Positions 14,513 through 20,981 of a stretch of 25,337 nt of DNA are shown in pieces. The position numbers and the translations under genes are program-made. Numbering within the stretch: the stretch's first letter is position 1; each line of letters starts with the position of its first letter. The DNA is from Candidatus Parcubacteria bacterium (GTDB lineage Bacteria > Patescibacteriota > Patescibacteriia > Patescibacteriales > UBA12075), in assembly GCA_023140595.1 (NCBI GenBank), contig JAGLLI010000076.1:1-25337 (forward strand), given 5' to 3'. Under the pieces are notes generated by a model. That model was given only the letters and a program-made list of their open reading frames with translations. It did no database searches and had not been told where the DNA came from.

Positions 14513-14863
14513 ATGCCTAATAAAAAAGTAACAACAAAAACTGATAGACTTGAAACGGCTATTGATAATTTGGCAATTGCCGTTCAAAAAGGTTTTGCGG
14601 AAATTGACAAACGTTTTAATGAAGTTGACAAGCGTTTTGCCAAACAGGATGTAAAATTTGATGAAATTATTAATGAAATAAACAATATTTCCCGCGGTTT
14701 AGCAGAGCTTGAAAAAAAATTTGAAAGACTGGAGGAAAAAATTGATAATACTATAAACACAAATAATGAAGATTTGGCTGCCTTTAATAATGATTTACAA
14801 AAAATGCGAATTGAGATTAATTTTTTAAAAAGAAAAGTTAAACAGTTAGAGAAAAAACAATAA
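14513..14863 (+). CDS. Small coiled-coil protein of unknown function
   Basis: This 116-residue, highly charged protein is predicted to be almost entirely coiled coil from about residue 10 to the end, with heptads of Ile/Leu/Phe at a and d positions. DKRFNEVDKRF contains two near-identical seven-residue steps, as in many 'EIDKRFNEVD' proteins that grow by heptad duplication. There is no membrane segment, signal peptide or recognisable catalytic motif. It sits alone between a perfect consensus promoter and its own terminator, so it is probably expressed strongly and independently. A structural or scaffold role, or oligomeric partner binding, is all that can be inferred. I do not recognise a specific family. 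Confidence 0.82.
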   Translation: MPNKKVTTKTDRLETAIDNLAIAVQKGFAEIDKRFNEVDKRFAKQDVKFDEIINEINNISRGLAELEKKFERLEEKIDNTINTNNEDLAAFNNDLQKMRIEINFLKRKVKQLEKKQ

Positions 14864-14872
14864 AATAAATAC

Positions 14873-14905
14873 AAAAAAAGTTCCGCGCGAGCAGAACCTT
14901 TTTTT
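14873..14905 (+). terminator. Terminator of the coiled-coil gene
   Basis: AAAAAAAGTTC pairs with GAACCTTTTTTT around a GC-rich apex that can close on a GCGA tetraloop, followed by a T-run, starting 10 bp after the stop codon. Confidence 0.75.
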
Positions 14906-14946
14906 ATTATAAAAATTTTTTGGAAATAAAAAAGGACTGAAAGTGC

Positions 14947-15084
14947 TTTTTTGTTGAGTTGAAGTTTGTTTTTTTGTAGGTGGTTGGGAGAGAGAGGGTA
15001 AGTATGGTGTTGTTTTTTGGGTGGGTGTGGTATTTTGTGGTTGGTATTTTTTTGGGGTTTTGTTGAGAAGATTTTTGGGTATGG
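14947..15084 (+). other. 138-nt C-free, G/T-rich tract in a long spacer
   Basis: There is not one C in the + strand from 14947 to 15084, although C is common elsewhere. The tract has G runs such as GGGAGAGAGAGGG and GGGTGGGTGTGG and long T runs, and carries no convincing reading frame. It belongs to the spacer 14906-15376 before elp3. That spacer otherwise holds one long hairpin (15076-15120), one DnaA-box match and A/T-rich sequence. Confidence 0.6.
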
Positions 15085-15120
15085 CTCTAACTCTTTAATA
15101 AAGAATTAAGGCTATACCCA
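15076..15120 (+). repeat. Long hairpin at the end of the C-free tract
   Basis: TGGGTATGGC (15076-15085) pairs with GCTATACCCA (15111-15120) over 10 bp with a single G-U pair. The loop itself contains TCTTTA / TAAAGA. No T-run follows, so it is unlikely to be a terminator; its role is unknown. Confidence 0.5.
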
Positions 15121-15262
15121 TTAATCTATACTCTTCCCCCGATAAACTTCAAATGAACTTTCAATCCTTATTAATATAATAGCATATCCAAATAATATGT
15201 CAAATAACTAATATTGGCTAAAAATTTGTTAAATAATTTGATAATATTATAAATAAGCAAAG

Positions 15263-15271
15263 TTATCCACA
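15263..15271 (+). promoter_or_regulatory. Single consensus DnaA-box sequence
   Basis: TTATCCACA is an exact match to the classical DnaA box, in an A/T-rich spacer about 100 bp before elp3. No second good box and no dnaA or dnaN gene is visible, so an origin is not claimed; it may be a chance match. Confidence 0.3.
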
Positions 15272-15376
15272 GATTAGTTTTTAAAAGTTTGAATTATTCG
15301 GCCGGATATGTTTAAATATAAATATGTAGGAACAGGACACTGCCCTATTCTTAATAGTTAAATTATTACACAACAA

Positions 15377-17056
15377 ATGAAAGACAATACACAAAAAAAA
15401 CAAGCCATTGCGGAGCTTTTGGCTGCAAAAATTAAAACGAGCAAAGATTTAATGAAAATTAAAAGAAAAATTGCCAAAAAATATAAACTTGGCATTTTTA
15501 GCAATCCTGAAATTTTAAAAGAATTACCAACCCAAGGCGGAAATAATAAAAAATATAAAAATTCAGATTTTAATAATTTAAAAAGGCTTTTAAAAAAACG
15601 CGCGGTTCGCACAATGTCCGGCATCGCGCCGGTAGCGGTTTTGACAAAACCCTATCCTTGCCCGGGCAAATGCGCTTATTGTCCGACTGAAAAAAATGTG
15701 CCGCAAAGTTATTTGTCTAACGAGCCGGCGGTAATGCGCGCGATTCGCTGTAATTATAATCCTTATGTTCAAGTGCAAGACCGTTTGCGCGCGCTGATTG
15801 CCAACGGGCATGAACCGACAAAAATTGAATTAATTGCGATTGGCGGAACATGGTCGTATTTGCCCAAGAAATATAAATATTGGTATATTGCAAATTGTTT
15901 CGCTGCCGCAAATCAATTTGCAAGTCAAAAGTCAAAAATAACTTGTGCTCGCTTGACGGGTGAAAGTCAAAAGTATAATTTAAATTTAAGCATAAATAAA
16001 CTTAAAAAAAACTTATCGATTGAGCAAAAGAAAAATGAAAGAGCGAAATATAAAATTATCGGTTTGACTTTGGAGACGCGGCCGGATTATATTGATGAAA
16101 AGGAATTATTGGAAATGCGCGAGTTTGGCTGTACGCGCGTTGAAATCGGGGTTCAATGTTTGGATGATGAAATTTTAAAATTAAATAAGCGCGGGCATGG
16201 AGTTAAAGAAATTGCGGACGCGACTGCTTTGCTTAAGCGATTCGGTTTTAAGGTAACATATCATCTGATGCCCGGACTGCCCGGCGCAACGCCTGCCAAA
16301 GATTTTAAAATGTTTAAAACTTTATTTTCCGACGAGCGCTTTCAGCCGGATCAAATCAAGTTTTATCCGACTGTAGTCACTCGCGGAAGTTTGCTTTACC
16401 TGTGGTGGAAGCAGGGAAAATACAAGCCGTATTCTGATAAAGTTTTGCGGAATTTGATTATTAAATGCAAAAGTATTGTTCCTGAATATGTCCGTATTAT
16501 TCGTTTAATTCGCGACATTCCGGGCGAATCAATTATCGCCGGAAATTTGGTAACAAATTTACGGCAGATTATGAAGGACGAGGGAGTGAAGTGCCGGTGT
16601 ATTAGATGCAGGGAAGCGCGCGAGCGCGCTTCAATTACGAATTGCCAAATGCGAATTACGAATTATTTCGCGTCTGGCGGAGAGGAATATTTTATCGCCT
16701 TTGAATCAAAAGACAGGAAAATACTTTATGGCTTTTGCCGGTTGCGGTTGCCTAATACTGTCATTGCGAGTGGAGCGACAGCGGAACGAAGCAACCTCGT
16801 GCCATTTAATAAATATAATAATACTGCTATAATCCGCGAGCTTCATGTTTATGGCGAGTTGGTTTCGGTTGGCAATAACAAGAAAATTCAACATTCTGGT
16901 CTTGGTAAAAAATTATTGGCTGAGGCAGAGAAAATCGCGCGCAAAAATAATTATAAAAAAATTGTTGTGATTTCAGGGGTTGGGGTTAGGGGGTATTATC
17001 GGAAGCTTGGTTATCGGTTGGGTGGGGGTTATATGGTGAAAAGGGTTAAAAATTAA
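15377..17056 (+). CDS. elp3: Elp3-family tRNA uridine-34 acetyltransferase (radical SAM + GNAT)
   Basis: Elp3 makes 5-carboxymethyl-type modifications at wobble uridine 34 of tRNA from acetyl-CoA using a radical SAM centre. The order is: an N-terminal tRNA-binding helical region; TMSGIAPVAVLTKPYPCPG; the Fe-S motif with C95, C99 and C102 (CPGKCAYC); GLTLETRPDY and VEIGVQC within the radical SAM barrel; a cysteine-rich zinc site (CRCIRCR, about residues 407-413); and a C-terminal GNAT acetyltransferase ending GYYRKLGYRLGGGY. The 559 residues are within the family range, but about 40 residues come from three repeat insertions. The closing part uses unusual GGG/AGG codons and is G-rich. It stands alone, as in other bacteria and archaea without Elongator partners. 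No clear promoter or Shine-Dalgarno sequence is seen. The ATG is the first in-frame start after the spacer. Confidence 0.93.
   Translation: MKDNTQKKQAIAELLAAKIKTSKDLMKIKRKIAKKYKLGIFSNPEILKELPTQGGNNKKYKNSDFNNLKRLLKKRAVRTMSGIAPVAVLTKPYPCPGKCAYCPTEKNVPQSYLSNEPAVMRAIRCNYNPYVQVQDRLRALIANGHEPTKIELIAIGGTWSYLPKKYKYWYIANCFAAANQFASQKSKITCARLTGESQKYNLNLSINKLKKNLSIEQKKNERAKYKIIGLTLETRPDYIDEKELLEMREFGCTRVEIGVQCLDDEILKLNKRGHGVKEIADATALLKRFGFKVTYHLMPGLPGATPAKDFKMFKTLFSDERFQPDQIKFYPTVVTRGSLLYLWWKQGKYKPYSDKVLRNLIIKCKSIVPEYVRIIRLIRDIPGESIIAGNLVTNLRQIMKDEGVKCRCIRCREARERASITNCQMRITNYFASGGEEYFIAFESKDRKILYGFCRLRLPNTVIASGATAERSNLVPFNKYNNTAIIRELHVYGELVSVGNNKKIQHSGLGKKLLAEAEKIARKNNYKKIVVISGVGVRGYYRKLGYRLGGGYMVKRVKN
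15922..15974 (+). repeat. In-frame repeat insertion 1 in elp3
   Basis: AAGTCAAAAGT occurs at 15922-15932 and 15964-15974, exactly 42 bp apart, so 14 codons separate the copies. The encoded segment (residues about 182-200, SQK...SQK) lies in a variable part of the Elp3 fold where relatives are shorter. Confidence 0.6.
16613..16664 (+). repeat. In-frame hairpin and direct repeat insertion 2 in elp3
   Basis: GAAGCGCG-CGAG-CGCGCTTC (16613-16632) is a perfect hairpin. It is followed at once by AATTACGAATT at 16633-16643 and 16654-16664, exactly 21 bp apart. They encode about residues 413-430, between the zinc site and the acetyltransferase domain, without breaking the frame. Confidence 0.6.
16759..16803 (+). 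repeat. In-frame dispersed-repeat insertion 3 in elp3
   Basis: The stretch begins TGTCATTGCGAG and ends AAGCAACCTCGTGCC, which resembles the 'CATTGCGAG...GCAATCTCG' dispersed palindromic repeat seen between genes in many bacteria (recalled, not searched). It encodes residues about 461-476 in a loop of the acetyltransferase domain. Confidence 0.6.
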
Positions 17057-17072
17057 AAAATATTGCAAAAAT

Positions 17073-17101
17073 TTGACAAAAGTATATGTTTAAAGTAGTA
17101 T
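17073..17101 (+). promoter_or_regulatory. Promoter of the orphan gene at 17183
   Basis: TTGACA (17073-17078), 17-bp spacer, TAGTAT (17096-17101), directly after elp3. The leader of about 75 nt ends with a strong Shine-Dalgarno sequence AAGGAGGT (17171-17178). It also holds a weak hairpin, AGTAA-TTTT-TTACT. Confidence 0.72.
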
Positions 17102-17182
17102 TTATATAAATTAAATTGTTTTTTAAAATCAAAAAAAGTAATTTTTTACTATTAATGAGGATTTTTAAAAAAGGAGGTAATT

Positions 17183-17491
17183 ATGGAATTAGTACAAGCA
17201 TTAATAATTCAACGTAAACCGTTGATTCTTTGCGCTCAATATAGCGGTAATAAGATTGAGCGTGAAGCTGATTTAACAAAAGCTATTGTCGAGGCCATTA
17301 ATTTTACAAGGGCTGCACATAACTTTGCGCAGATTGTATTTACAGATTTTCAGGGCGATTATAGTGGCTTAGTAAAACACGCTAATAACATTACAGAATC
17401 GCTTAAAATTGAAGACGAAATATGTAATGTTTATTTTAAGAGAATCGACGATTACAATATTAATATTACTATTGAAGCCGTAAAATTATAA
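17183..17491 (+). CDS. Orphan 102-residue protein of unknown function
   Basis: I do not recognise this protein. It starts MELVQALIIQRKPLILCAQY and has a regular alternation of hydrophobic and charged residues suggesting a compact alpha/beta fold, with strands LILCAQYS, AQIVFTDF, EICNVYFKRI and NINITIEAV separated by helices. There is no membrane segment, signal peptide, cysteine motif or nucleotide-binding loop. The start is certain: an AAGGAGGT ribosome binding site lies 4 nt upstream. Together with a near-consensus promoter and a strong terminator, this makes it one of the best-equipped expression units in the window, which suggests an abundant protein. No neighbour hints at a role. Confidence 0.8.
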   Translation: MELVQALIIQRKPLILCAQYSGNKIEREADLTKAIVEAINFTRAAHNFAQIVFTDFQGDYSGLVKHANNITESLKIEDEICNVYFKRIDDYNINITIEAVKL

Positions 17492-17508
17492 GAGAAAGTT
17501 TTAACTAA

Positions 17509-17532
17509 AGCCACCGAGTAAAATCGGTGGCT
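17509..17532 (+). terminator. Strong terminator of the orphan gene
   Basis: AGCCACCGA (17509-17517), loop GTAAAA, TCGGTGGCT (17524-17532), then AATTTTT. A perfect 9-bp GC-rich stem, 17 bp after the stop codon. Confidence 0.9.
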
Positions 17533-17621
17533 AATTTTTATTCAAACAAAAAATTTATCTATATATTAACACAAGCGTTAGGGTGACGCGATTTTAAATT
17601 TTTTCATAAATTTTTTCAACT

Positions 17622-17650
17622 TTGACAATAAACCTAAATTAAACTAATAT
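17622..17650 (+). promoter_or_regulatory. Promoter of glyA-folD
   Basis: TTGACA (17622-17627), 17-bp spacer, TAATAT (17645-17650). Predicted leader of about 33 nt, without a Shine-Dalgarno sequence before the ATG at 17690. Confidence 0.75.
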
Positions 17651-17689
17651 TATAATATTAACTAATAAAATTTTTAATTAAAAACACAT

Positions 17690-18940
17690 ATGGACTATAA
17701 AAATTTAACATTACAAGATCCGGAGCTTATGCAAATCGTAAATAATGAATCAAAAAGGCAAGCTGAAGAAATGGAGATGATTGCTTCGGAAAATTATGTT
17801 TCTAAAAGCGTTTTAGAAGCAATGGGAACTGTTTTGACAAATAAATACAGCGAAGGCTACCCTGGCAAAAGATATTATGGCGGAAATCAAGTTATTGACG
17901 AGGCGGAAACTTTGGCAATTGAGCGGGCAAAAGAATTATTTGGCGCAGAACATATTAATGTTCAGCCTTTGTCAGGATCCCCGGCAAACGCCGCCGTGTA
18001 TTTCGCGTTTATTAAACCGGGCGATAAAGTGCTTGGGCTTAAACTTGATCATGGCGGACATTTGTCGCATGGACACCCCGTGAATTTTTCCGGCATGTTG
18101 TATAATTTTGTTCAATACGAAGTGGACGCGAAAACGGAAAAGATTGATATGGATGAAGTAAGAAAAATTGCTTTAAAAGAAAAGCCGAAAATGATTGTAG
18201 CTGGGTATTCGGCGTATTCACGGGAAATTGAATGGGAAAAGTTTAAGGAAATCGCAGATGAAGTCGGGGCTTATGCTTTCGCAGACATCGCCCATACGGC
18301 AGGATTGATTGCGGCAGGAGCTATGGATAACCCTGTATCAATTTTTGATGTTGTTTCAACCACAACTCATAAAACTTTGCGCGGTCCTCGCGGCGCCATG
18401 ATAATGTGCAAAAAAGAATACGCCGCGCAAGTTGACAGAGCGGTTTTTCCGGGAATGCAGGGCGGTCCGCATGACCACATAAACGCGGCCAAAGCGGTTG
18501 CTTTTAAAGAAGCGCTGGCGGATAATTTTAAAGATTATGCCAAGCAAACAATTAAAAACGCGCAGGTTTTGGCAAAAGAATTGACAACAAAAGGCTATAA
18601 AATAATTTCAGGCGGAACTGATAATCATTTGCTTGTCGTTGATATGACAAGCAAGGGTTTAACCGGTAAAGAAGCGGAAACGATTTTGGATAGAATCGGC
18701 ATATCAATTTCCCGTTCTACCATTCCAAATGATCCAAATCCGCCGATGAATCCTTCGGGCGCGCGTTTTGGCACTCCGGCAATTACAACGCGCGGTATGA
18801 AAGAAGATGAAATTAAACGCATTGCCGCGTGGATTGACAGCGCGATCGCGAATAGGCAAAAAATTGAAGTACTGGAAAGTATCCGTGATGAAGTAAAAAA
18901 ACTTTGTTTGGAATTTCCGATTCCAGATTCTTTTTTGTAA
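17690..18940 (+). CDS. glyA: Serine hydroxymethyltransferase
   Basis: SHMT is a PLP enzyme that moves a one-carbon unit between serine and tetrahydrofolate, giving glycine and methylene-THF. The 416 residues match the bacterial norm. Visible signatures are EMIASENYVS at the N-terminus, NKYSEGYPGKRYYGGN, LSGSPANAAVYFA, the PLP-binding STTTHKTLRGPRGA with K228, FPGMQGGPHDH and the C-terminal GTPAITTRGMKEDEI. All catalytic positions appear intact. The folD gene, which uses the product, begins 13 bp downstream, so the two form a one-carbon operon behind a promoter at 17622-17650. In reduced genomes SHMT-FolD mainly supplies one-carbon units for nucleotides or methylation; other folate genes are not in this window. 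Confidence 0.97.
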   Translation: MDYKNLTLQDPELMQIVNNESKRQAEEMEMIASENYVSKSVLEAMGTVLTNKYSEGYPGKRYYGGNQVIDEAETLAIERAKELFGAEHINVQPLSGSPANAAVYFAFIKPGDKVLGLKLDHGGHLSHGHPVNFSGMLYNFVQYEVDAKTEKIDMDEVRKIALKEKPKMIVAGYSAYSREIEWEKFKEIADEVGAYAFADIAHTAGLIAAGAMDNPVSIFDVVSTTTHKTLRGPRGAMIMCKKEYAAQVDRAVFPGMQGGPHDHINAAKAVAFKEALADNFKDYAKQTIKNAQVLAKELTTKGYKIISGGTDNHLLVVDMTSKGLTGKEAETILDRIGISISRSTIPNDPNPPMNPSGARFGTPAITTRGMKEDEIKRIAAWIDSAIANRQKIEVLESIRDEVKKLCLEFPIPDSFL

Positions 18941-18953
18941 TATAAAAAAAATT

Positions 18954-19808
18954 ATGACAAACATCATCAACGGCAAATTAATTGCTGAAAAAATTAAAGA
19001 TAAAATCGCTAAAGAAATATCTGAGTTTGGCGATAATAAGCGCCCTAATTTGGCGATTATTTTGGTTGGAAACCGTAATGACTCAAAATTGTATGTTGAT
19101 TTAAAAGAAAAGGAAGCGAAAAAAGTCGGCATTGATACTCATATTTATAAATGCGCGAGCAATACTCCTGAGTCTGAAATTCTTGATACGATTGATTATT
19201 TAAATAAAGATAAAAAAATTGACGCGATTTTAGTCCAGCTTCCACTTCCGAAAAATTACAACACTGACAAAATAATTTTAGCGATTGATTCGCGAAAAGA
19301 CGTGGATCGCTTTCATCCTGATAATTTAAAAAAACTTTTGCATGCTCGCAATCATAAAGAGGCAATGCCGCCGTTATTTAAAGTTGTACTTAAAATTTTA
19401 AAAGGGATTGAATTTGATATAAAAAATACAAAAATTTGTATATTGGCGAATTCTGATATTTTTGGCAAAAGTTTAGTTGGCGTTTTGTCGTGTTTGGGAG
19501 CTGAAGCGCAAAATATAAAACCGGATGAAAAAAAATTATCAAAAGAAACACAAGAAGCTGACGTTTTAATAACAGCTGTTGGCAAGGCGCAGTTTATAAA
19601 AAAAGATATGATAAAAAAAGATGCTGTAATTATTGATATTGGCATTACACGCGAGCAAGGAAAAATTTACGGCGATGTTGATTTTGATGATGTTAAAGAA
19701 AGGGCAAAATTTATAACACCGGTTCCGGGCGGAGTCGGACCGATTACGATTGCAATGTTGTTTGAAAATGTTTTGGAGTTGTATAAAAAAAGGGTTAAAG
19801 GGTTATAA
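18954..19808 (+). CDS. folD: FolD-like methylene-THF dehydrogenase/cyclohydrolase, divergent
   Basis: A 284-residue FolD-type protein, normal in length. The catalytic Tyr-Lys pair is present in YVDLK (Y47, K51), as are ILVQLPLPKN and the closing PGGVGPITIAMLFENVL. Several usual motifs are altered. DVDGF reads DVDRF, the PCTP segment at the folate site reads MPPLFK, and the dinucleotide loop usually G-R/A-S-x-x-V-G-x-P reads ANSDIFGKS. FolD normally turns methylene-THF into formyl-THF with NADP+. Here cofactor preference may have changed, or one of the two activities may be weak (inference). It follows glyA by 13 bp and is co-transcribed with it. Two hairpins lie downstream. The match to FolD over the whole length is clear; full activity is not. 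Confidence 0.88.
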   Translation: MTNIINGKLIAEKIKDKIAKEISEFGDNKRPNLAIILVGNRNDSKLYVDLKEKEAKKVGIDTHIYKCASNTPESEILDTIDYLNKDKKIDAILVQLPLPKNYNTDKIILAIDSRKDVDRFHPDNLKKLLHARNHKEAMPPLFKVVLKILKGIEFDIKNTKICILANSDIFGKSLVGVLSCLGAEAQNIKPDEKKLSKETQEADVLITAVGKAQFIKKDMIKKDAVIIDIGITREQGKIYGDVDFDDVKERAKFITPVPGGVGPITIAMLFENVLELYKKRVKGL

Positions 19809-19853
19809 AATATTACAAATTTACAAATTTAATAAAAAATTTAACAAACAAAA

Positions 19854-19885
19854 AAGAGGACTTTGCGATATGTAGGTGTCCTCTT
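19854..19885. terminator. Hairpin downstream of folD
   Basis: AAGAGGAC (19854-19861) pairs with GTCCTCTT (19878-19885) around a 16-nt loop. There is no strong T-run, so it may act with the next hairpin or protect the mRNA end. Confidence 0.5.
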
Positions 19886-19911
19886 ATAAACCAGGACCTT
19901 TGTCTTGCTCC

Positions 19912-19934
19912 AAGGCGCAAAACTTGCCTTTTTT
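19912..19934 (+). terminator. Likely terminator of the glyA-folD operon
   Basis: AAGGC ... GCCTT, extended by CAA/TTG pairing across a small bulge, followed directly by a six-T run. It lies about 105 bp after folD and before the convergent zinc-ribbon gene. Confidence 0.6.
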
Positions 19935-19980
19935 AATTTTTCCTAGGCAGTCAGTCTTTCGATATTTAATCAGATGGACT

Positions 19981-20214
19981 TTATATAGTAAAGCCGAGTT
20001 TGTCTGGCTTCGTTTTCTCCACCTCATCTTTTGATACTGCGCGCATAAGCGCGCCTTCATTTGATTTTTCCCAAAATTGACCGCATGAACCGCAGCTCAA
20101 TAAAAAATATTTATCTCGCTTTTTGGGATCCTTAAACCGATAGTTCCCGCCAAACAGCTCCACCTTTAGTTCTCTTCTGGAGCCACATGCGCAAAAATCA
20201 GGTGATATAATCAT
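19981..20214 (-). CDS. Small zinc-ribbon-like protein of unknown function
   Basis: This 77-residue protein has a CxC pair (C8, C10) and a CxxC pair (C41, C44) about 30 residues apart, the spacing expected for a single zinc ribbon. Between them lies a basic, charged stretch (RFKDPKKRDKYF). The start is secure: AAGGAGGT (20220-20227) is 5 nt before the ATG. It has its own near-consensus promoter with an extended -10, at 20272-20300. I do not recognise a named family. It could bind nucleic acid or a protein partner. It is convergent with folD and divergent from the AbiE-type toxin-antitoxin operon, so its neighbours give no clue to function. Confidence 0.78.
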   Translation of the reverse strand: MIISPDFCACGSRRELKVELFGGNYRFKDPKKRDKYFLLSCGSCGQFWEKSNEGALMRAVSKDEVEKTKPDKLGFTI

Positions 20215-20271
20215 GGAACACCTCCTTATGTTTGTTTTGTTTATTTACAGTTGCGTTGTTTTTAATTTTTA

Positions 20272-20300
20272 ATCATAGCATATAATTAAATTTATGTCAA
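20272..20300 (-). promoter_or_regulatory. Promoter of the zinc-ribbon gene
   Basis: On the - strand, TTGACA (20295-20300), 17-bp spacer, TATGAT (20272-20277) with an extended -10 TGC. The leader is about 50 nt and ends with the strong Shine-Dalgarno sequence at 20220-20227. Confidence 0.8.
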
Positions 20301-20337
20301 TGCTAGGTTAATTTTTATAAAAATCACAACCCAACCC

Positions 20338-20366
20338 TTGACAATTTAAAATATATCTGATATACT
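20338..20366 (+). promoter_or_regulatory. Promoter of the AbiEi/AbiEii operon
   Basis: TTGACA (20338-20343), 17-bp spacer, TATACT (20361-20366) with TGA just upstream (extended -10). It is divergent from the zinc-ribbon promoter, with 37 bp between the two -35 boxes. Confidence 0.78.
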
Positions 20367-20393
20367 ATCATTAGTAGGTAATCAAAAATGATA
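20366..20393 (+). promoter_or_regulatory. Candidate operator for AbiEi autoregulation
   Basis: Inverted repeat TATCATT (20366-20372) and AATGATA (20387-20393) spans the transcription start just after the -10 box. AbiEi antitoxins are known to bind inverted repeats in their own promoters, so this is a reasonable operator, but binding is inferred. Confidence 0.45.
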
Positions 20394-20408
20394 ACTTATA
20401 GATGATAT

Positions 20409-20981
20409 ATGTATTTAAAACAGTTAATTATTACAAATAAAACAGTATTCAGTGTTGATGATTTAAGGCAGATTTGGCAGATTCAAAATAAAGATTATTT
20501 AAAAATAGTTATAAATCGTCTTTTTAAGCGCGAGGAAATATTTAGAATAAAACGCGGACTTTACGCTATCAATAAAGATTATAACATTTTTGAGCTTGCC
20601 AGTAAAATTAAAAAACCGTCTTATATAAGTTTGGAGACTGTTTTGCAAAAAAACGCTGTAATTTTTCAAGATTATTCTAGCAACGTATATTCTTTATCAG
20701 ATAATACCGTTCAATTTGAAGTTAATAAAATTAAATTTAATTATTTTAAATTAAAAAAAGAAATCTTGTTTAATCCGTCTGGCATTATAAATAAAAATAC
20801 CTACAACATAGCTTCAACAGAAAGAGCGATTGCCGACAGAGTGTATTTAACGGCTAATTATTATTTTGATAATTTAAGAAATGTTGATATTAAAAAACTT
20901 AAAAATATTTCCAAAATTTATAATAAAAGAACGCAGGAAGAAATTAAAAAAATTATAAAATTTATTAAAAAAAATGCTTGA
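20409..20981 (+). CDS. AbiEi-family type IV antitoxin
   Basis: This 190-residue protein starts with a winged-helix domain: TVFSVDDLRQIWQIQN, then INRLFKREEIFRIKRGLYAI, the classical end of the AbiEi N-terminal domain. A C-terminal part follows with YISLETVLQ and the conserved NIASTERAIADRVYL. Members repress their own promoter and counteract the AbiEii nucleotidyltransferase toxin without binding it stably (type IV toxin-antitoxin). The stop codon overlaps the start of the downstream toxin by 8 bp, confirming the pair. A promoter and an inverted repeat across the start site lie just upstream. Such systems give phage resistance by abortive infection or stabilise genomic regions. Confidence 0.88.
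   Translation: MYLKQLIITNKTVFSVDDLRQIWQIQNKDYLKIVINRLFKREEIFRIKRGLYAINKDYNIFELASKIKKPSYISLETVLQKNAVIFQDYSSNVYSLSDNTVQFEVNKIKFNYFKLKKEILFNPSGIINKNTYNIASTERAIADRVYLTANYYFDNLRNVDIKKLKNISKIYNKRTQEEIKKIIKFIKKNA

Noticed and set aside
15240..15376. Replication origin suggested by TTATCCACA and A/T-rich sequence
   Set aside because: There is a single box only, no dnaA/dnaN neighbourhood and no box cluster; a nine-base match can occur by chance.
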